Source: Adineta ricciae | Lineage: Eukaryota > Rotifera > Eurotatoria > Adinetida > Adinetidae | Length of the DNA stretch: 64,000 nucleotides | Direction: 5' to 3' | Assembly: GCA_905250025.1 (NCBI GenBank) | Contig: CAJNOJ010000130.1 | Span: 124,001 to 188,000 of the forward strand | Part shown: positions 36,571 to 47,050 of the stretch, piece by piece | How positions within the stretch are numbered: position 1 is the first letter of the stretch | Layout of the letters: each line of letters begins with the position of its first letter | Translations under genes and position numbers: made by a program | The notes under the pieces: generated by a model | The model's input: the letters and a program-made list of their open reading frames with translations, nothing else | Told to the model about the DNA's origin: nothing | Databases searched by the model: none

Positions 36571-37971
36571 TCAGTCAAAGCAGTCATCAAGACCAGCAGC
36601 CATGGATTGCATGTGCTGTTTGTAGACGCACATATATTTCGCGATAAAAGCTTCGAGATGAAAGATCTCTTTGGAACCTTGTCGAAGACGATGTTCGTAT
36701 TCTGCAGCTATTTGAGTTATTTGTGATTTCAATAGATCATCACAATTGGCTAATAATTCATCGAGTAAACCCTGCAAATGCAAACACGAACGAATGTGAT
36801 GTTTCAACAGAGCAGGATTTTACTTTGAATATCACTTCAGCTGGAATACAATGTGCAATAAGTTCATAGAGTCGTTCACGTGCTTCTAAAATTCTGTAGA
36901 AGAAAGACAAAAATGATCAAGATGCAAATCGAATGTTTATAAATACCGTTGCGGTGTTTGTTGTTCGCCGATCATTCGAGCTGTGTCACGTAAATAGATT
37001 TCCCAATCTGGTTCAACAATTTGTTGATCTTTTGTCAATGGTACTCTAAAAAGTATAGTAAACCAGTCCGGATTCACGTTCAAGAGATTAAGTTCACTTT
37101 TGTGTCACACATGTTTGCAGCATTAACAAAGCTCGACGAAGATTTCGATGACTTTTTTCACCAATACGTGTTGCAAGATCAACTGGCAGTTGTACACCTT
37201 CAATAGTTGCCACTTTCTTTAGAACACCGCTAATCTACGGAAGTATTTCAAAGGAAAACCTAAACTATATTCGAGAAGCGATTTGTGTACAAACTTCATC
37301 AACAGTTGGTGCAGCAACTCGCACAGCTAAACAACGACTTCGAATAGCTGGAATAACACGCGATGTTGAATTACAACAGAGAATCAATCGACATGAACCC
37401 ACGTATTTCTCCATTGTACGACGGAGGCCATGTTGAGCATCTCGTGTTAATTTATCTACTTCAACGATAACAATGACTAAGAAACGGCGAAAGATAAATC
37501 GAGAATATCATCAACTTTTCTTAAAAACCTTTAAATGAACGTTGTTCTGCACTATTAATCTGTTTTGTTTGCGCTATCGTTTTAATTAACTCTTGTATAA
37601 CCACACGATCGTAAATTCCCACATCACTGAAGAGATAATCTCATTTCTAAATGAATATCTCTCTACTTATATCCTTACCTAGGATTGACTTGCGTATGAA
37701 AATTACTTCCAATCGTGGTTATTTCGATTTTCTTTCGCGCTGGTGTTTCATATTCGTGATTTTCAATACGCAACGACTGCACACCGTCACCGTACAAAGC
37801 GTGAAGCAAGCATGAGATACGTGTCTTTTTTCCAACACCGCTCGGACCATAGATAAGAAAATGTGGGAAATCGCCGCTAGCGACAATTGTCTTCAACAAT
37901 GCCGCTTGTTCTAATTGATAATCAAGTTCATCGAATGTTTTCGGACGGTATTTATCGCACCAAAGACTCAT
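36571..37971 (-). CDS. RFC3: Replication factor C subunit 3
   Basis: Small subunit of the RFC clamp loader that loads PCNA. Several exons run from ATG 37971 to TAG/TGA at 36571. It opens with MSLWCDKYRPKTFDELDY, then a Walker A GPSGVGKKTR. VIVIVEVDKLTRDAQHGLRR carries the Walker-B-region acidic residue and the sensor-region segment. The SRC box region reads STSRVIPAIRSRCLAVRV. The C-terminal collar helix ends in EHRLRQGSKEIFHLEAFIAK. All of these match human RFC3 nearly word for word (from memory). A pyrimidine-rich tract ending in CAG directly abuts the ATG, so the mRNA 5' end is probably made by splicing at that point. Confidence 0.95.
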
Positions 37972-38193
37972 CTGAAAGATTAAACAGAAACGCTTCCAAC
38001 GTCACATTCTTCAGAATAGATGTGTAAACAAAGATATATGTCCAGGCCGTTTATAGACTGTTCGAATGATGTGGACAGAAAGAAAGAATATGATGTATAT
38101 GAAATGAATCAGTTTAATCTAATCAAATAAAACTACAAAAAGTTAGTTTTAATAAGTTTCTTTTCAAAAATAAAATAGTCTTTCATCGATAGA

Positions 38194-39784
38194 TTAATCC
38201 AAATATCGATTAAAAATTGCTTCGTATTTTTCTTGTTCACCCGATGTTTTCGATGGTTCGCCATTTTTCTTAATAAATGCATGCAATTCGTCGAATGTTG
38301 CCTTTCCACTCTCGATTTTCTTGCCGATGTCTGTATTCGCATACGATGCATAACGTTGTTGAACTAATGCATCGTACTTCTTCTCTTCGAATAAACGTGC
38401 CATTTTACGTAAGGCCAATGCAAAACAATCCATAGCACCAATATGCGCAATGAACATATCTTGAAGATTGGTTGATTCACGACGAACTTTGCAATCGAAG
38501 CTATATAGAATGAAGTAAATTTGAGAAAAGAAAGTCAAAGAAAACAGCGTACTTCAAACCGCCAGGAGCAAGTCCACCTTGAGCGATGATTGTTCGCATA
38601 AGAAATGCACAATCACGTAAATTCATAGGAAACTGATCAGTATCCCAACCGAGTGATGAATCACCGGTGTTCGAATCGATTGAACCGAGCATTCCGTAAC
38701 GAGAACACATTTCCACATCATGTTCATATGCGTGACCAGCCATTGTGGTATGGTTTGGTTCAATATTCAACTAAATAAACTATTTTATCAAAAGGAAGTA
38801 CAATGATTTCATCTCACTTTGAAATCTTTATCTAAGCCGTAGTAATTAAGAAAACCCATGACAGTTTGTGCATCGTAGTCATCTGATAAGAATGACAGAC
38901 ATTAAACTTGTACAGAGATAGCAACAGTTTACATTGATGTTTTGTTGGTTCTTTTGGCTTTGGTTCAATGAGAAGTTGTCCTTTGAAGCCAATCTTTTTC
39001 TTATGTTCAACAGCCATTCGTAGAAAAGCAGCAAAATGATCCAATTCTTTTCTCACATCTGTATTCAACAATGTCATATAACCTTCACGGCCACTAAAAA
39101 TCCGTTCTGAATCGTATTTCACATAGCAATCTTAATCAATGCTTACCCCCAGAAAACATAGTTTTCGCCACCTAATTCATGTGTAACTTCCATTGCCCTT
39201 AAAAATGAATACGCCTGGATATTCATTGAATTATAAAAAGTCTGATCTTACTTTTTAACTTGAGCAGCTGCATATGCAAAAACATGCGCATCAGGATTTG
39301 TTGCTGCTCCATTCATGTATCTTGGATTTCCGAATAAATTTGCAGTACCCCATAAACATTTAATACCTGTTTCTTTCTGTAATTGTTTAGCCAATTGAAC
39401 AATTTCATCCAAATTTCGTTCGGTCTCTTCAATCGTTTCACCTTCAGGTGCAATATCTCGATCGTGAAAGGTATAATATTTGATTCCGAGTTTTGAAAAG
39501 AATTCAAAAGCAGCTCGTAGACGATCTTTCGCGATCGACATCGGATCGGATTGCTGTTGATCCCACGGGCGATCAAGTGTTGATGCACCAAACATATCAG
39601 CACCAAGACCACGGAATGTATGCCAAAAACACACAGCAAATCGAAGCCATTCATGCATTGGTTTGCCCAAAATCACTTCATCTTGATTGTAATGCTTAAA
39701 CACTAAAACTTCGTCGGCAGCTGCTTGCGGATTGTACTTAATTGGTTTAATGCCGGAAAAAAATTCCTTCGTCGAACCAGACAT
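38194..39784 (-). CDS. xylA: Xylose isomerase (class II type)
   Basis: Converts D-xylose to D-xylulose, and often D-glucose to D-fructose, using two divalent metals. Exons from 39252-39784 down to a last exon ending at 38194 join in frame to about 440 residues, the length of long-form enzymes. Active-site motifs are intact: [10 protein letters not shown] (catalytic His and Asp), [13 protein letters not shown] (metal Glu and Lys), [17 protein letters not shown] (Glu and His) and [19 protein letters not shown] (metal Asp residues). The N-terminal [10 protein letters not shown] and the C-terminal FDCKVRRES with [11 protein letters not shown] also match class II enzymes. Such genes are common in bacteria, plants and some fungi and patchy in animals. 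Here it carries several short host-type introns and sits between ordinary animal genes, so it is a resident nuclear gene. Confidence 0.95.
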
Positions 39785-40580
39785 GTTTTACTATACAAGC
39801 AAAAGATAAAATAGTTGTAAATATAGATCCGATTACTGACTGAGTGAGAGGCGTGTTTATTGTAGTAGATAAGATATATACGAAAAGAGAAAAACAAAAC
39901 TTAAGATAAAACAAGTGAAAAAATCGATTGGTTTATTCGATATTAAAATTCATTAACATACAGATGTCATCTATCTATGATTGAATATCGAGTTTCGCCT
40001 AGCAACTGTATGGCTAGTATGGAAAGAAAATATCCGTACACCGCCCAGTGCTTTCTGTTACACACTTCCGCTAACATGGAACTAAGTGAAGCACAGTGTA
40101 CGGATGTGCTGTGCACATGTACTAGTGTACGATCTTTTGCGAAAATATTGTTCTTTGATTCCATTTTAGGGGCACTTAATGAAGAAAAAAAAACACATCT
40201 CTAACACATCAAGTAAGATGTATCAGTAGATGTCACTACTCCACAATGGAGTTACTATTGTATGGCTAACTCTCTATAAAAAAATATATTTTAATTTAAC
40301 TAATATAGTTTTTCCTGAACTTTAAATTTGATTTGACTTAAAAGTATAATTTTGAATTATTTAACCAAATTCCCATCCAATGATGCTGTATTCTACACGA
40401 TGGCCATATGACATTCAAATAAAAATGGATGATTGGTTTGGATCGTAATGGATCGTAGTTTCATATACATAGTTTATCATTTGTTTATTAAAACGCATTT
40501 CTTTTCTGCTCAGTACTACTGATTCTGTTCTTGATTATTTATGTTTCATTTAGATAGAATAAAGTTTCCCTGTCGAAACA
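39785..40580. other. Divergent promoter region between xylose isomerase and RPL37
   Basis: 796 bp with no coding signal. T-rich and A-rich blocks lie at 40280-40360. A TTTCATTTAG acceptor-like site lies about 30 bp before the RPL37 ATG. An imperfect inverted repeat (ATCCGTACAC at 40032 and GTGTACGGAT at 40096) is present but may be chance. Confidence 0.5.
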
Positions 40581-40739
40581 ATGACGAAGGGTACACAATC
40601 ATTCGGTAAACGCAACTGTAAGACCCATACATTATGTCGCCGATGTGGTCGTTCATCATACCATTTACAACGACAACGTTGTGCTGCTTGCGGATTTCCA
40701 TCAGCCAAAACCCGTAAATATCAATGGAGTGAAAAAGCN
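40581..40739 (+). CDS. RPL37: Ribosomal protein eL37, truncated at an ambiguous base
   Basis: Large-subunit ribosomal protein. The first 53 codons match animal eL37: [20 protein letters not shown] start, the four-cysteine zinc site CRRCG ... CAACG, and KYQWSEKA (human has KYNWSAKAKRR). The frame then hits a GCN codon followed by TGA. The conserved 40-residue arginine-rich C-terminus is missing. The sequence after the N is ATG3, so the truncation coincides with a one-base assembly ambiguity rather than a natural stop. See the ATG3 entry. Confidence 0.9.
40739..40739. other. Single ambiguous base at the RPL37/ATG3 junction
   Basis: A lone N. Left of it the sequence is eL37 in frame; right of it the sequence is ATG3 in a different frame. 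It most likely marks a collapsed or wrongly joined assembly point. Confidence 0.85.
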
Positions 40740-41595
40740 TGAAAAGTTATTTACCGAAAGAGAAGCAGTTTCTAGTCACGCGCAATGTTCCGTGTTACAA
40801 ACGATGTAAGCATATGGAACATAAAGATAACTTAGAGAAGATTGTCGATGAAGAGAATGGCGATGGCGGCTGGGTTGATACACATCATTATGCGGATAGT
40901 ACAGTAACCGAGTCACGAGAACATGCTGGACAAATTGAGGCATCCGGAAGTAAACAAGCCAAAGTTGCTGTTGAAGATAACGATGAGGACGATGATGATG
41001 ATGATGCCGCTGACATGGAAGAATTTGAACGGCAAGGAATGGTTAATAACGATCCATTGGAAGCCCCGAGTAAGTTTATTTACTGTCTTCTTCAGTCAAT
41101 CATTGAAACATTTCAGCAACGACGAAATCTACAGCAAGCGCAACAACAACCGATGATAATACTGTACAAAATACATTACAAACCCGTACATATGAGTAAG
41201 ACTCTCCTCATAAAAACCTTTCGAATCTTCAATTCGAATTCCTATCTAGTCTTAATATAACATATGACAAATACTATCAAACACCTCGTCTCTGGTTGAC
41301 CGGTTATGATGAACATCATAAACCATTATCGGTGGAAAAAATGTACGAAGACATCAGTCAAGATCATGCGAAAAAGACTGTCACCATGGAACAACATCCG
41401 CATTTACCTGGTACAGGACCGATGCCAAGCATTCATCCATGTCGTCATGCGGATGTGATGAAAAAACTTATACAAATGGTGGCAGAATCCGGCAAAGAAC
41501 TCGAAGTACATATGTATATCATGATTTTTCTCAAATTTGTACAAGCAGTCATTCCAACGATCGAATATGATTATACACGTCAGTTTAATTTATGA
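40740..41595 (+). CDS. ATG3: ATG3 (E2-like autophagy conjugating enzyme), 5' part missing
   Basis: Transfers Atg8/LC3 to phosphatidylethanolamine. The frame begins directly after the N with [21 protein letters not shown], corresponding to about residue 65 of human ATG3 (KAYLPTGKQFLVTKNVPCYKR). It continues through GDGGWVDT, the acidic flexible region ([15 protein letters not shown]), [20 protein letters not shown], the catalytic cysteine motif [11 protein letters not shown] and the C-terminal [17 protein letters not shown]. Two short introns are visible (donor at about 41070, and 41199-41250). The N-terminal amphipathic membrane helix and first exon(s) are absent, and no start codon exists in this assembly. 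An AATAAA follows at 41775. Confidence 0.93.
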
Positions 41596-41774
41596 AAAAA
41601 AACCGTCAGTCAACTTTCGAACAGTGAAAAATAATCAATTATCTAGTTCATGTTTTCTTTCTTTTCTCGATTTTTGCGATGATTATATTTATTTTTTCTT
41701 CTTCCTCATATATTCTGGTACCGTATATTCATTCTTGTCTCTTTCGTTCACTGTTCTCTCTTCTATTTTTATTC

Positions 41775-41780
41775 AATAAA
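41775..41780 (+). terminator. Polyadenylation signal of ATG3
   Basis: AATAAA lies about 180 bp after the ATG3 stop. Confidence 0.6.
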
Positions 41781-41977
41781 CATCTGTGTATAGCCGTAAT
41801 ATCATCGTAGGCGTTCTCTCAGAGTGTCTGCAGGAGAAGAAGGTAAAGAACAAAAAAAAAGAGAGCCCGATGGGCAAAAGACACGACCGATACTGTCCGT
41901 TATCAAAATGAGAGAAAGGAGTGAAATTATACTGACTGAATACAATATTCATTTTGTACTTTCGTTTACATTGTGTA

Positions 41978-43546
41978 ATGAACACGTTGATTGCATCGCT
42001 CCTCGTATGTTTTCAACTATCGGCCCAAACTGAAATTGAATATCGACATTTAGGTAAGGAAAGTCGCAGGTTTAGTTCATCTGAACGTGATTTTGTTTGA
42101 AGGTCGGCCATGTAAAGTAAATCATTGTGATAATGAACATGTGTGTGTACGACGAAAGGATATTAGTTTACAATATCGCTGTGTTCCGAAGGTTTACTTC
42201 AAAGATCAGTAAGATGAAAATTTGATAATCAAAGAAACTGACTCTTTGATTCCTATAGTCCGGAAAAAGTTACTGAATGGAATTTAAGTCCGTCGATCAT
42301 GGATGAGATATTAAATGCTACAAAGTGTCAATCGTGTTTGGCTGAACCGTTGAATTATGTTTGGTAAAAAAGAGGAGCGGAAAAGAATGTGTATGTTATT
42401 TTTTCTGTTTGAATTCAGTGGAACCGATGGACGTATGTACCGATCGGCTTGCTTTATGGAATATTTCAACTGTTTATTGGACACAGATGTTCAAATAGCA
42501 TGTGATAGAGAATGTCCGTGCAATGATACAAGTATAATACGATACTCCGATTAGAGATCGTCTATAAAAGAGTTTTATTTTAGATTTTGAAGAACTGGTA
42601 CAATAATGAAACGTTTTGTTTTTAGTTATTTGTATTTGATGTAAATTTTAGGATGCAGATGAGAAAGAGAAACCTGTCAAGTTAGTGAGAAGTTTGTTTT
42701 GGAGAGCTTCTCTCGAATAATTGTCTTATATTATAGTGATCCTCTTGCTGATGGTAGTCCCGATGATTCGAGAGGATGTAAGAATAAAATTTTGGTTTGA
42801 GTGCTGTGTAAAAAGTTCTTTTATCTGCTCTTCAGACTTCGAACAATGTCCACGATCTGTTCATCGTGAATTACGTAATCGTTTCTTTGATTGGTTCCAT
42901 CAAATCGAGAAACTTGAACATAAAAGTCAATATTACGGTAGACAACGTTTTTGCCAATTATTCATGTTCGCATAAGACTTTGTCCTAGGATCAATTGGCA
43001 ATTGTCATCCAATGGTTTCATACATGTTTTATCATTTCGATTTTACAAATGATTCGGAGCTCAATGACGATGAATTGAATAGTATTGAACATCTAAAAGA
43101 TGAATCTTGCACCGATATATTCTTTCAACGATGTGATCATGATGGTAATCATCGAATATTCCCGTACGAATGGTGCAATTGTTTTAAATACGCGCGTAAA
43201 TCTAAATAGACGCACGCTTGACATGTTTCTTTAATCAGGATTATTTCTAGTTTTACCTTGTGAGCTGCACAACCAAGATTTGGATACAGCCTACTGGAAT
43301 CATTCGATGGAAGGAATCTTTCGGCCACGATGCACTTCAAATGGATATTATGCAGCGAGGCAATGTAACACGGAAACACCGAGACAGTGCTGGTGTGTGG
43401 ATAAACATGGAATTGAAGTTGAGGGCACACGAGACGATGATGATCATATGGCTCAATGTGGTATGAGAAAAAAAGCAATCTTTGATTGAGTCATTCCTTT
43501 CTTTTTACTTATAGAAGAAATTGAAGATTCCAGAACTAAGAAATAA
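41978..43546 (+). CDS. SPOCK: Testican/SPOCK-like extracellular matrix protein (Kazal, SPARC-EC, thyroglobulin)
   Basis: Secreted calcium-binding matrix protein. It starts with a signal peptide (MNTLIASLLVCFQLSA). The order is a follistatin/Kazal region (CGTDGRMYRSACFMEYFNC), then a SPARC-type extracellular calcium-binding domain with EF-hand loops (FDFTNDSELNDDELNSIE and CDHDGNHRIFPYEWCNCF). A thyroglobulin type-1 domain closes it (GYYAARQCNTETPRQCWCVD). This Kazal-SPARC-CWCV order defines testicans. The exons are small. The last one (43515-43546) adds only EEIEDSRTKK and stops, so the glycosaminoglycan-bearing acidic C-terminus of vertebrate testicans is absent or very short. A SMOC-type relative is possible, but those carry two thyroglobulin domains before the EC domain. 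Confidence 0.88.
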
Positions 43547-45051
43547 AACAATTTCGTTGATTTTCTGTGTCAAATTCGAATAACAAAACATGTAGTTATT
43601 AGTATTTCGTAGTGTTGGTTGAAGGGAAAAGCTCAGTAGATGTTCATTCGTTTGTTTTTTGCAAAATACAAAAATTGAAACACGTAACATTCACTTTTCT
43701 CTACTATTGCATGAATTGAATTTGCAATGCACACCAGCGCATGCTTAACGAACAATTATTAAAAGAGACTTTCGAGCAGAAGCATTTTACTTCGGTACTT
43801 TGACACTTCGTTGAAATGTATTTAAGTTAAAACAGATCGCATGATAGAAAATATGGGCGTATCTACTTATATTATTCTCCGGATCTCAAGCGTTAATCAA
43901 GAAATTAAAATGATTGAAGGCATATTAACACGTAATTCAATACATGCGGAAAATATACATTAATGTATTCGTAAAAGAAAATGCTCGAGATATAAACATA
44001 TTTCATAACAATACAAAGTCTATATCCTTTCTTTTTTCCTAATGGAGTCGTCCGGAGCGTACGTTTTATTAGCTAGAGAATCGCATAAATGATTGAGTTA
44101 TGAATATCAGATGAGTATTTCAACTAGATGGAGATGTAGTACAAATGCTGCTAGAAAATATCACAGTAGGTGATTAGAAATCCAACTCTTACAAACGATG
44201 CATCTTTAGTTTAATGTTGACCAGCCAAAAAGGATTTGAAACAATGCATTGATATAGAAACCGTACACTCTGCTCTGTCCCTCCTACTCGTCTAACATTC
44301 TCCGTGACTACCATCAATGTTAATGGGTTTACTTCAGTATTCATCTAGAAACGTTTTGATCGCCAACTAATCATTGGTTTAGTCATCAGCGTACTAGAAA
44401 CACGTAGGGCTTCGGGAGAGATATCAACATTTATTGATCATCGAAAAATCATATGTTGAGACAGGATGTTCAGAAAATACACGTTCGTTAACTTTAATTA
44501 TCAGTAGAGAGTGCGATGGAACTCATAGACATGTCAGATGTCTCAAATGGCGGAGAAATAATATTTAAAGAGATTTTTCTTTGTGTTTATTGTAATCATA
44601 TATGTGTGAGGGAAAAATACCATAAGGACGGTTTGATAGAAGTTAGCCCACATAATTTCAAATGGAATTCTCCAGTTGAAGAATTTTTTCTCCTTATTTC
44701 AGTTGATTTCTTCTTCTTCTTGGTTAAGAAAAAAATATTCGTTGAAAAGGACGTCGAATCATCAATTCAAAGTAAGTGATTTGAAAACGATAGCTCACCT
44801 GTTGTTGAAATAACAATCATACAGCGAATGAAGAATGTGTTGACGTTGTTTCCTCTTGTCAGATAAAATTGTCTATAATATGATGAAAGTGCGTAACTTG
44901 GTTAAATACAGCACAAGTAGGCGTCCGATTTCGACACTTTGTTGACACAATGAAAAGAGAATAACATGTAAATTGCTGTATAAAACGAATGACTAAGAGT
45001 CTTTTTCAATGGTTTTTTGACAAAATCTCTTTTTTCATAGCTTTAGAGTTA
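43547..45051. other. Intergenic, 1.5 kb, no gene identified
   Basis: No domain, splice pattern or RNA gene seen. A plus-strand frame at 44516-44779 is low-complexity (runs of F and K) and was not accepted. The right edge carries the promoter and leader of the putative neuropeptide gene, with a TTTTTTCATAG acceptor-like site about 12 bp before its ATG. Confidence 0.5.
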
Positions 45052-45443
45052 ATGAAAATGAACCATTGTTATCTTTTACAAATTTCTCTCGTATTCATGC
45101 TCCTATTTTCAATGTCCTTCGGGCGGATATTACCTGCTCGTCAACTTGATTCCTATGATTACGAAAGTAAGTCATTCAAATCTCGTTTCTCTTCGATATA
45201 CGATGTTCTCCTTTCTTTCTAGAACAACTGAATTTCGAATCCGATATGTCCGATCTAGCTCATAGTCAACATAGACAGTCAGACAAAGACGTGCATGTTT
45301 ATCAACGAGCCGTTCTAAGTACATCTCGTGCATCTGCAACTCGTCAGCAAATTATTGATATTCTTCGACAAGCGTACAATCAAGGCTGGAAACCTAATAT
45401 AAAACACTATATGCCCGGAACAAGATTTGGTCGACATCGTTAA
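45052..45443 (+). CDS. Putative RFamide neuropeptide precursor
   Basis: Two exons (45052-45166 and 45223-45443) join in phase to 111 residues. A signal peptide (CYLLQISLVFMLLFSMSFG) is followed by a short propeptide with scattered single arginines and lysines. The C-terminus reads WKPNIKHYMPGTRFGRHR. The TRF-G-R sequence is the classic signal for cleavage at Arg and conversion of Gly to a C-terminal amide, giving a peptide ending in TRF-amide. Only one amidation site exists, and the upstream helix-like RQQIIDILRQAYNQ has the length and position of the helix in neuropeptide F/Y peptides. Membership of that family is not certain, since the usual RPRF or RQRF ending is absent. There are no other domains and only one cysteine, inside the signal. 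Confidence 0.6.
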
Positions 45444-45578
45444 TCGATCGGTTATTCATTACAATCGTTTTGTTTGTTTGTTTTTTTTTTTGTATGTATA
45501 GAAATAATTAATTTATTCTATTGTGCAAAAAGAGTGATGAAAATATATTTATTGGCGTATGGCTTTCTTTCAATCGTG

Positions 45579-46938
45579 TTAATGATAAACGCGTCGGGTG
45601 ATATCGACAATTTCAAATGGCCATTGAAGTTCAGTTTTTGTTACAGTTTTAAAACATTGTAATTTGTATAAATCAATAATAAGACGATCTGACGACGTTG
45701 CACTAACTAATTTTCCAACTGCCATAACATAGTCACCTAAGGAGAAATGTACTCATAGTAAATTAGCTAAGTCGAAAACATTCCTACACCAATATTGATT
45801 CAAGAAATGAAACCCTTTATGCAGTGACTCAATCGAATTTCGTATAGTCGTTAGATTATATTTTAACAAGACACAAGGGTGGGGGGGGGGAATGTATCGT
45901 ATATGTCTTAGGTTGTGTTGCATGACTTCGGATCGTGATAGATTACGCACGTAGACTAACGTTGTTTTGTAGAAGTATTTATGAAATAGAATACCTAAAT
46001 TTGCACGTACAGTCAAGCAAAAACAATTGTATTTTGGATTTATTTTGTGGATAAATCGTGCAAGACAATTGTTATTGTCACATCTGACATCGACGATTTA
46101 GCTTCGATTGAACAACCACGGTACTTAGCAACCGAGTGAAACACTACATCATATTAAGATTATAATCATATAAGCGACAAGATCAACTATATTTTAGCAA
46201 TGAGTTTGCTTTTCGTCATACTAGTCGATGATGATGCAAGATATCGTGTGTTATATGTCAATAAAACGCGTTGTATCGTGAGGCAAATGTGTAAAAATGC
46301 GCTTTTACTCCACAGTTGATCAGCATGATGAAGCATTGAGTATGAATACGTGTATTACTCACGGAGTTTTTACAATGTCTTACGTTACAAGACAAAATAT
46401 TTGCATTAAGGATTATTTTTACCAAGATTTCATAATAGAAGCATATACCTTCGACTGTTGACCATGCATCTTTCACACGCGTTGTGATTTTCAGTTCCGC
46501 TTGACCTGTGGCATCTTCGATTACTATAATACCAGCATTTTTATCAACCTAGATATAGAAGATACCAACAATCAATTTTCAACATCAAATCTTTTATTGA
46601 GTACACATTTTCAAGGATCAGTTGGTAAATATGTCAACATGACTCATGCTAAGCCCGATAAGATAAGAATTAATTGAAGTGCAGGTCAACATGTTCGTTA
46701 TCAACGAGTATTGATCTTTAATCCAGGATAAGGACGATCTTGCATGACTTTCTTGACATCCGTAGCTTACCTTAGTACACAAACCTTGTACCCAAACGAA
46801 TTGAAATTGATACGTCTTGCCATTACGTACAATTGCCCATTGACTGTCATCGTGTGAAGTACTCATTGCCCGGCGTAAATCGCCGATAAATGATTTCCGC
46901 CAAACAGTGTCAATGAATTGTCCGACCATGACTTTCAA
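45579..46938 (-). CDS. RMI2: RMI2-like OB-fold subunit of the BLM-TOP3A-RMI complex
   Basis: Predicted genome-stability protein that pairs with RMI1 in the dissolvasome. Exons 46771-46938, 46449-46548 and 45579-45736 join exactly to 142 codons, close to human RMI2 (147). Landmarks are FQFVWVQGLCTKVD (human AVWMQGRVV), IIVIEDATGQAELKITTRVK (strands of the OB fold), GDYVMAVGKLVSATSS (human GKYVMVMGVV) and a C-terminal WPFEIVDITRR helix. The start and both splice phases fit. The second intron (45737-46448) is 712 bp and contains a G-run. The similarity is diffuse, as expected for a small fast-evolving OB protein. Another OB-fold family is the alternative. Confidence 0.72.
45877..45890. repeat. 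G-run inside an RMI2 intron
   Basis: GGGT followed by ten G on the plus strand, the longest homopolymer of G in an AT-rich window. It is a likely sequencing and assembly trouble spot. Confidence 0.8.
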
Positions 46939-47050
46939 ACGATAATCTATTTTTTAGCTGAGGAAAACAATCAATGAAAATCTGCAGACGAGAAAAAAAA
47001 AGATAAAACCAATCAAAATCACAATGATGAAAGTTGTTTCAACATTCTTA

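Noticed and set aside
40032-40105. Imperfect hairpin between xylose isomerase and RPL37 (10-bp arms ATCCGTACAC/GTGTACGGAT)
   Set aside because: Inner pairing is weak with a 6-by-1 internal loop, and a 10-bp inverted repeat within 100 bp is expected a few times by chance in 64 kb.
44516-44779. Plus-strand frame of 87 codons with FFFFLVKKK
   Set aside because: Low-complexity T/A-rich translation with no family resemblance.
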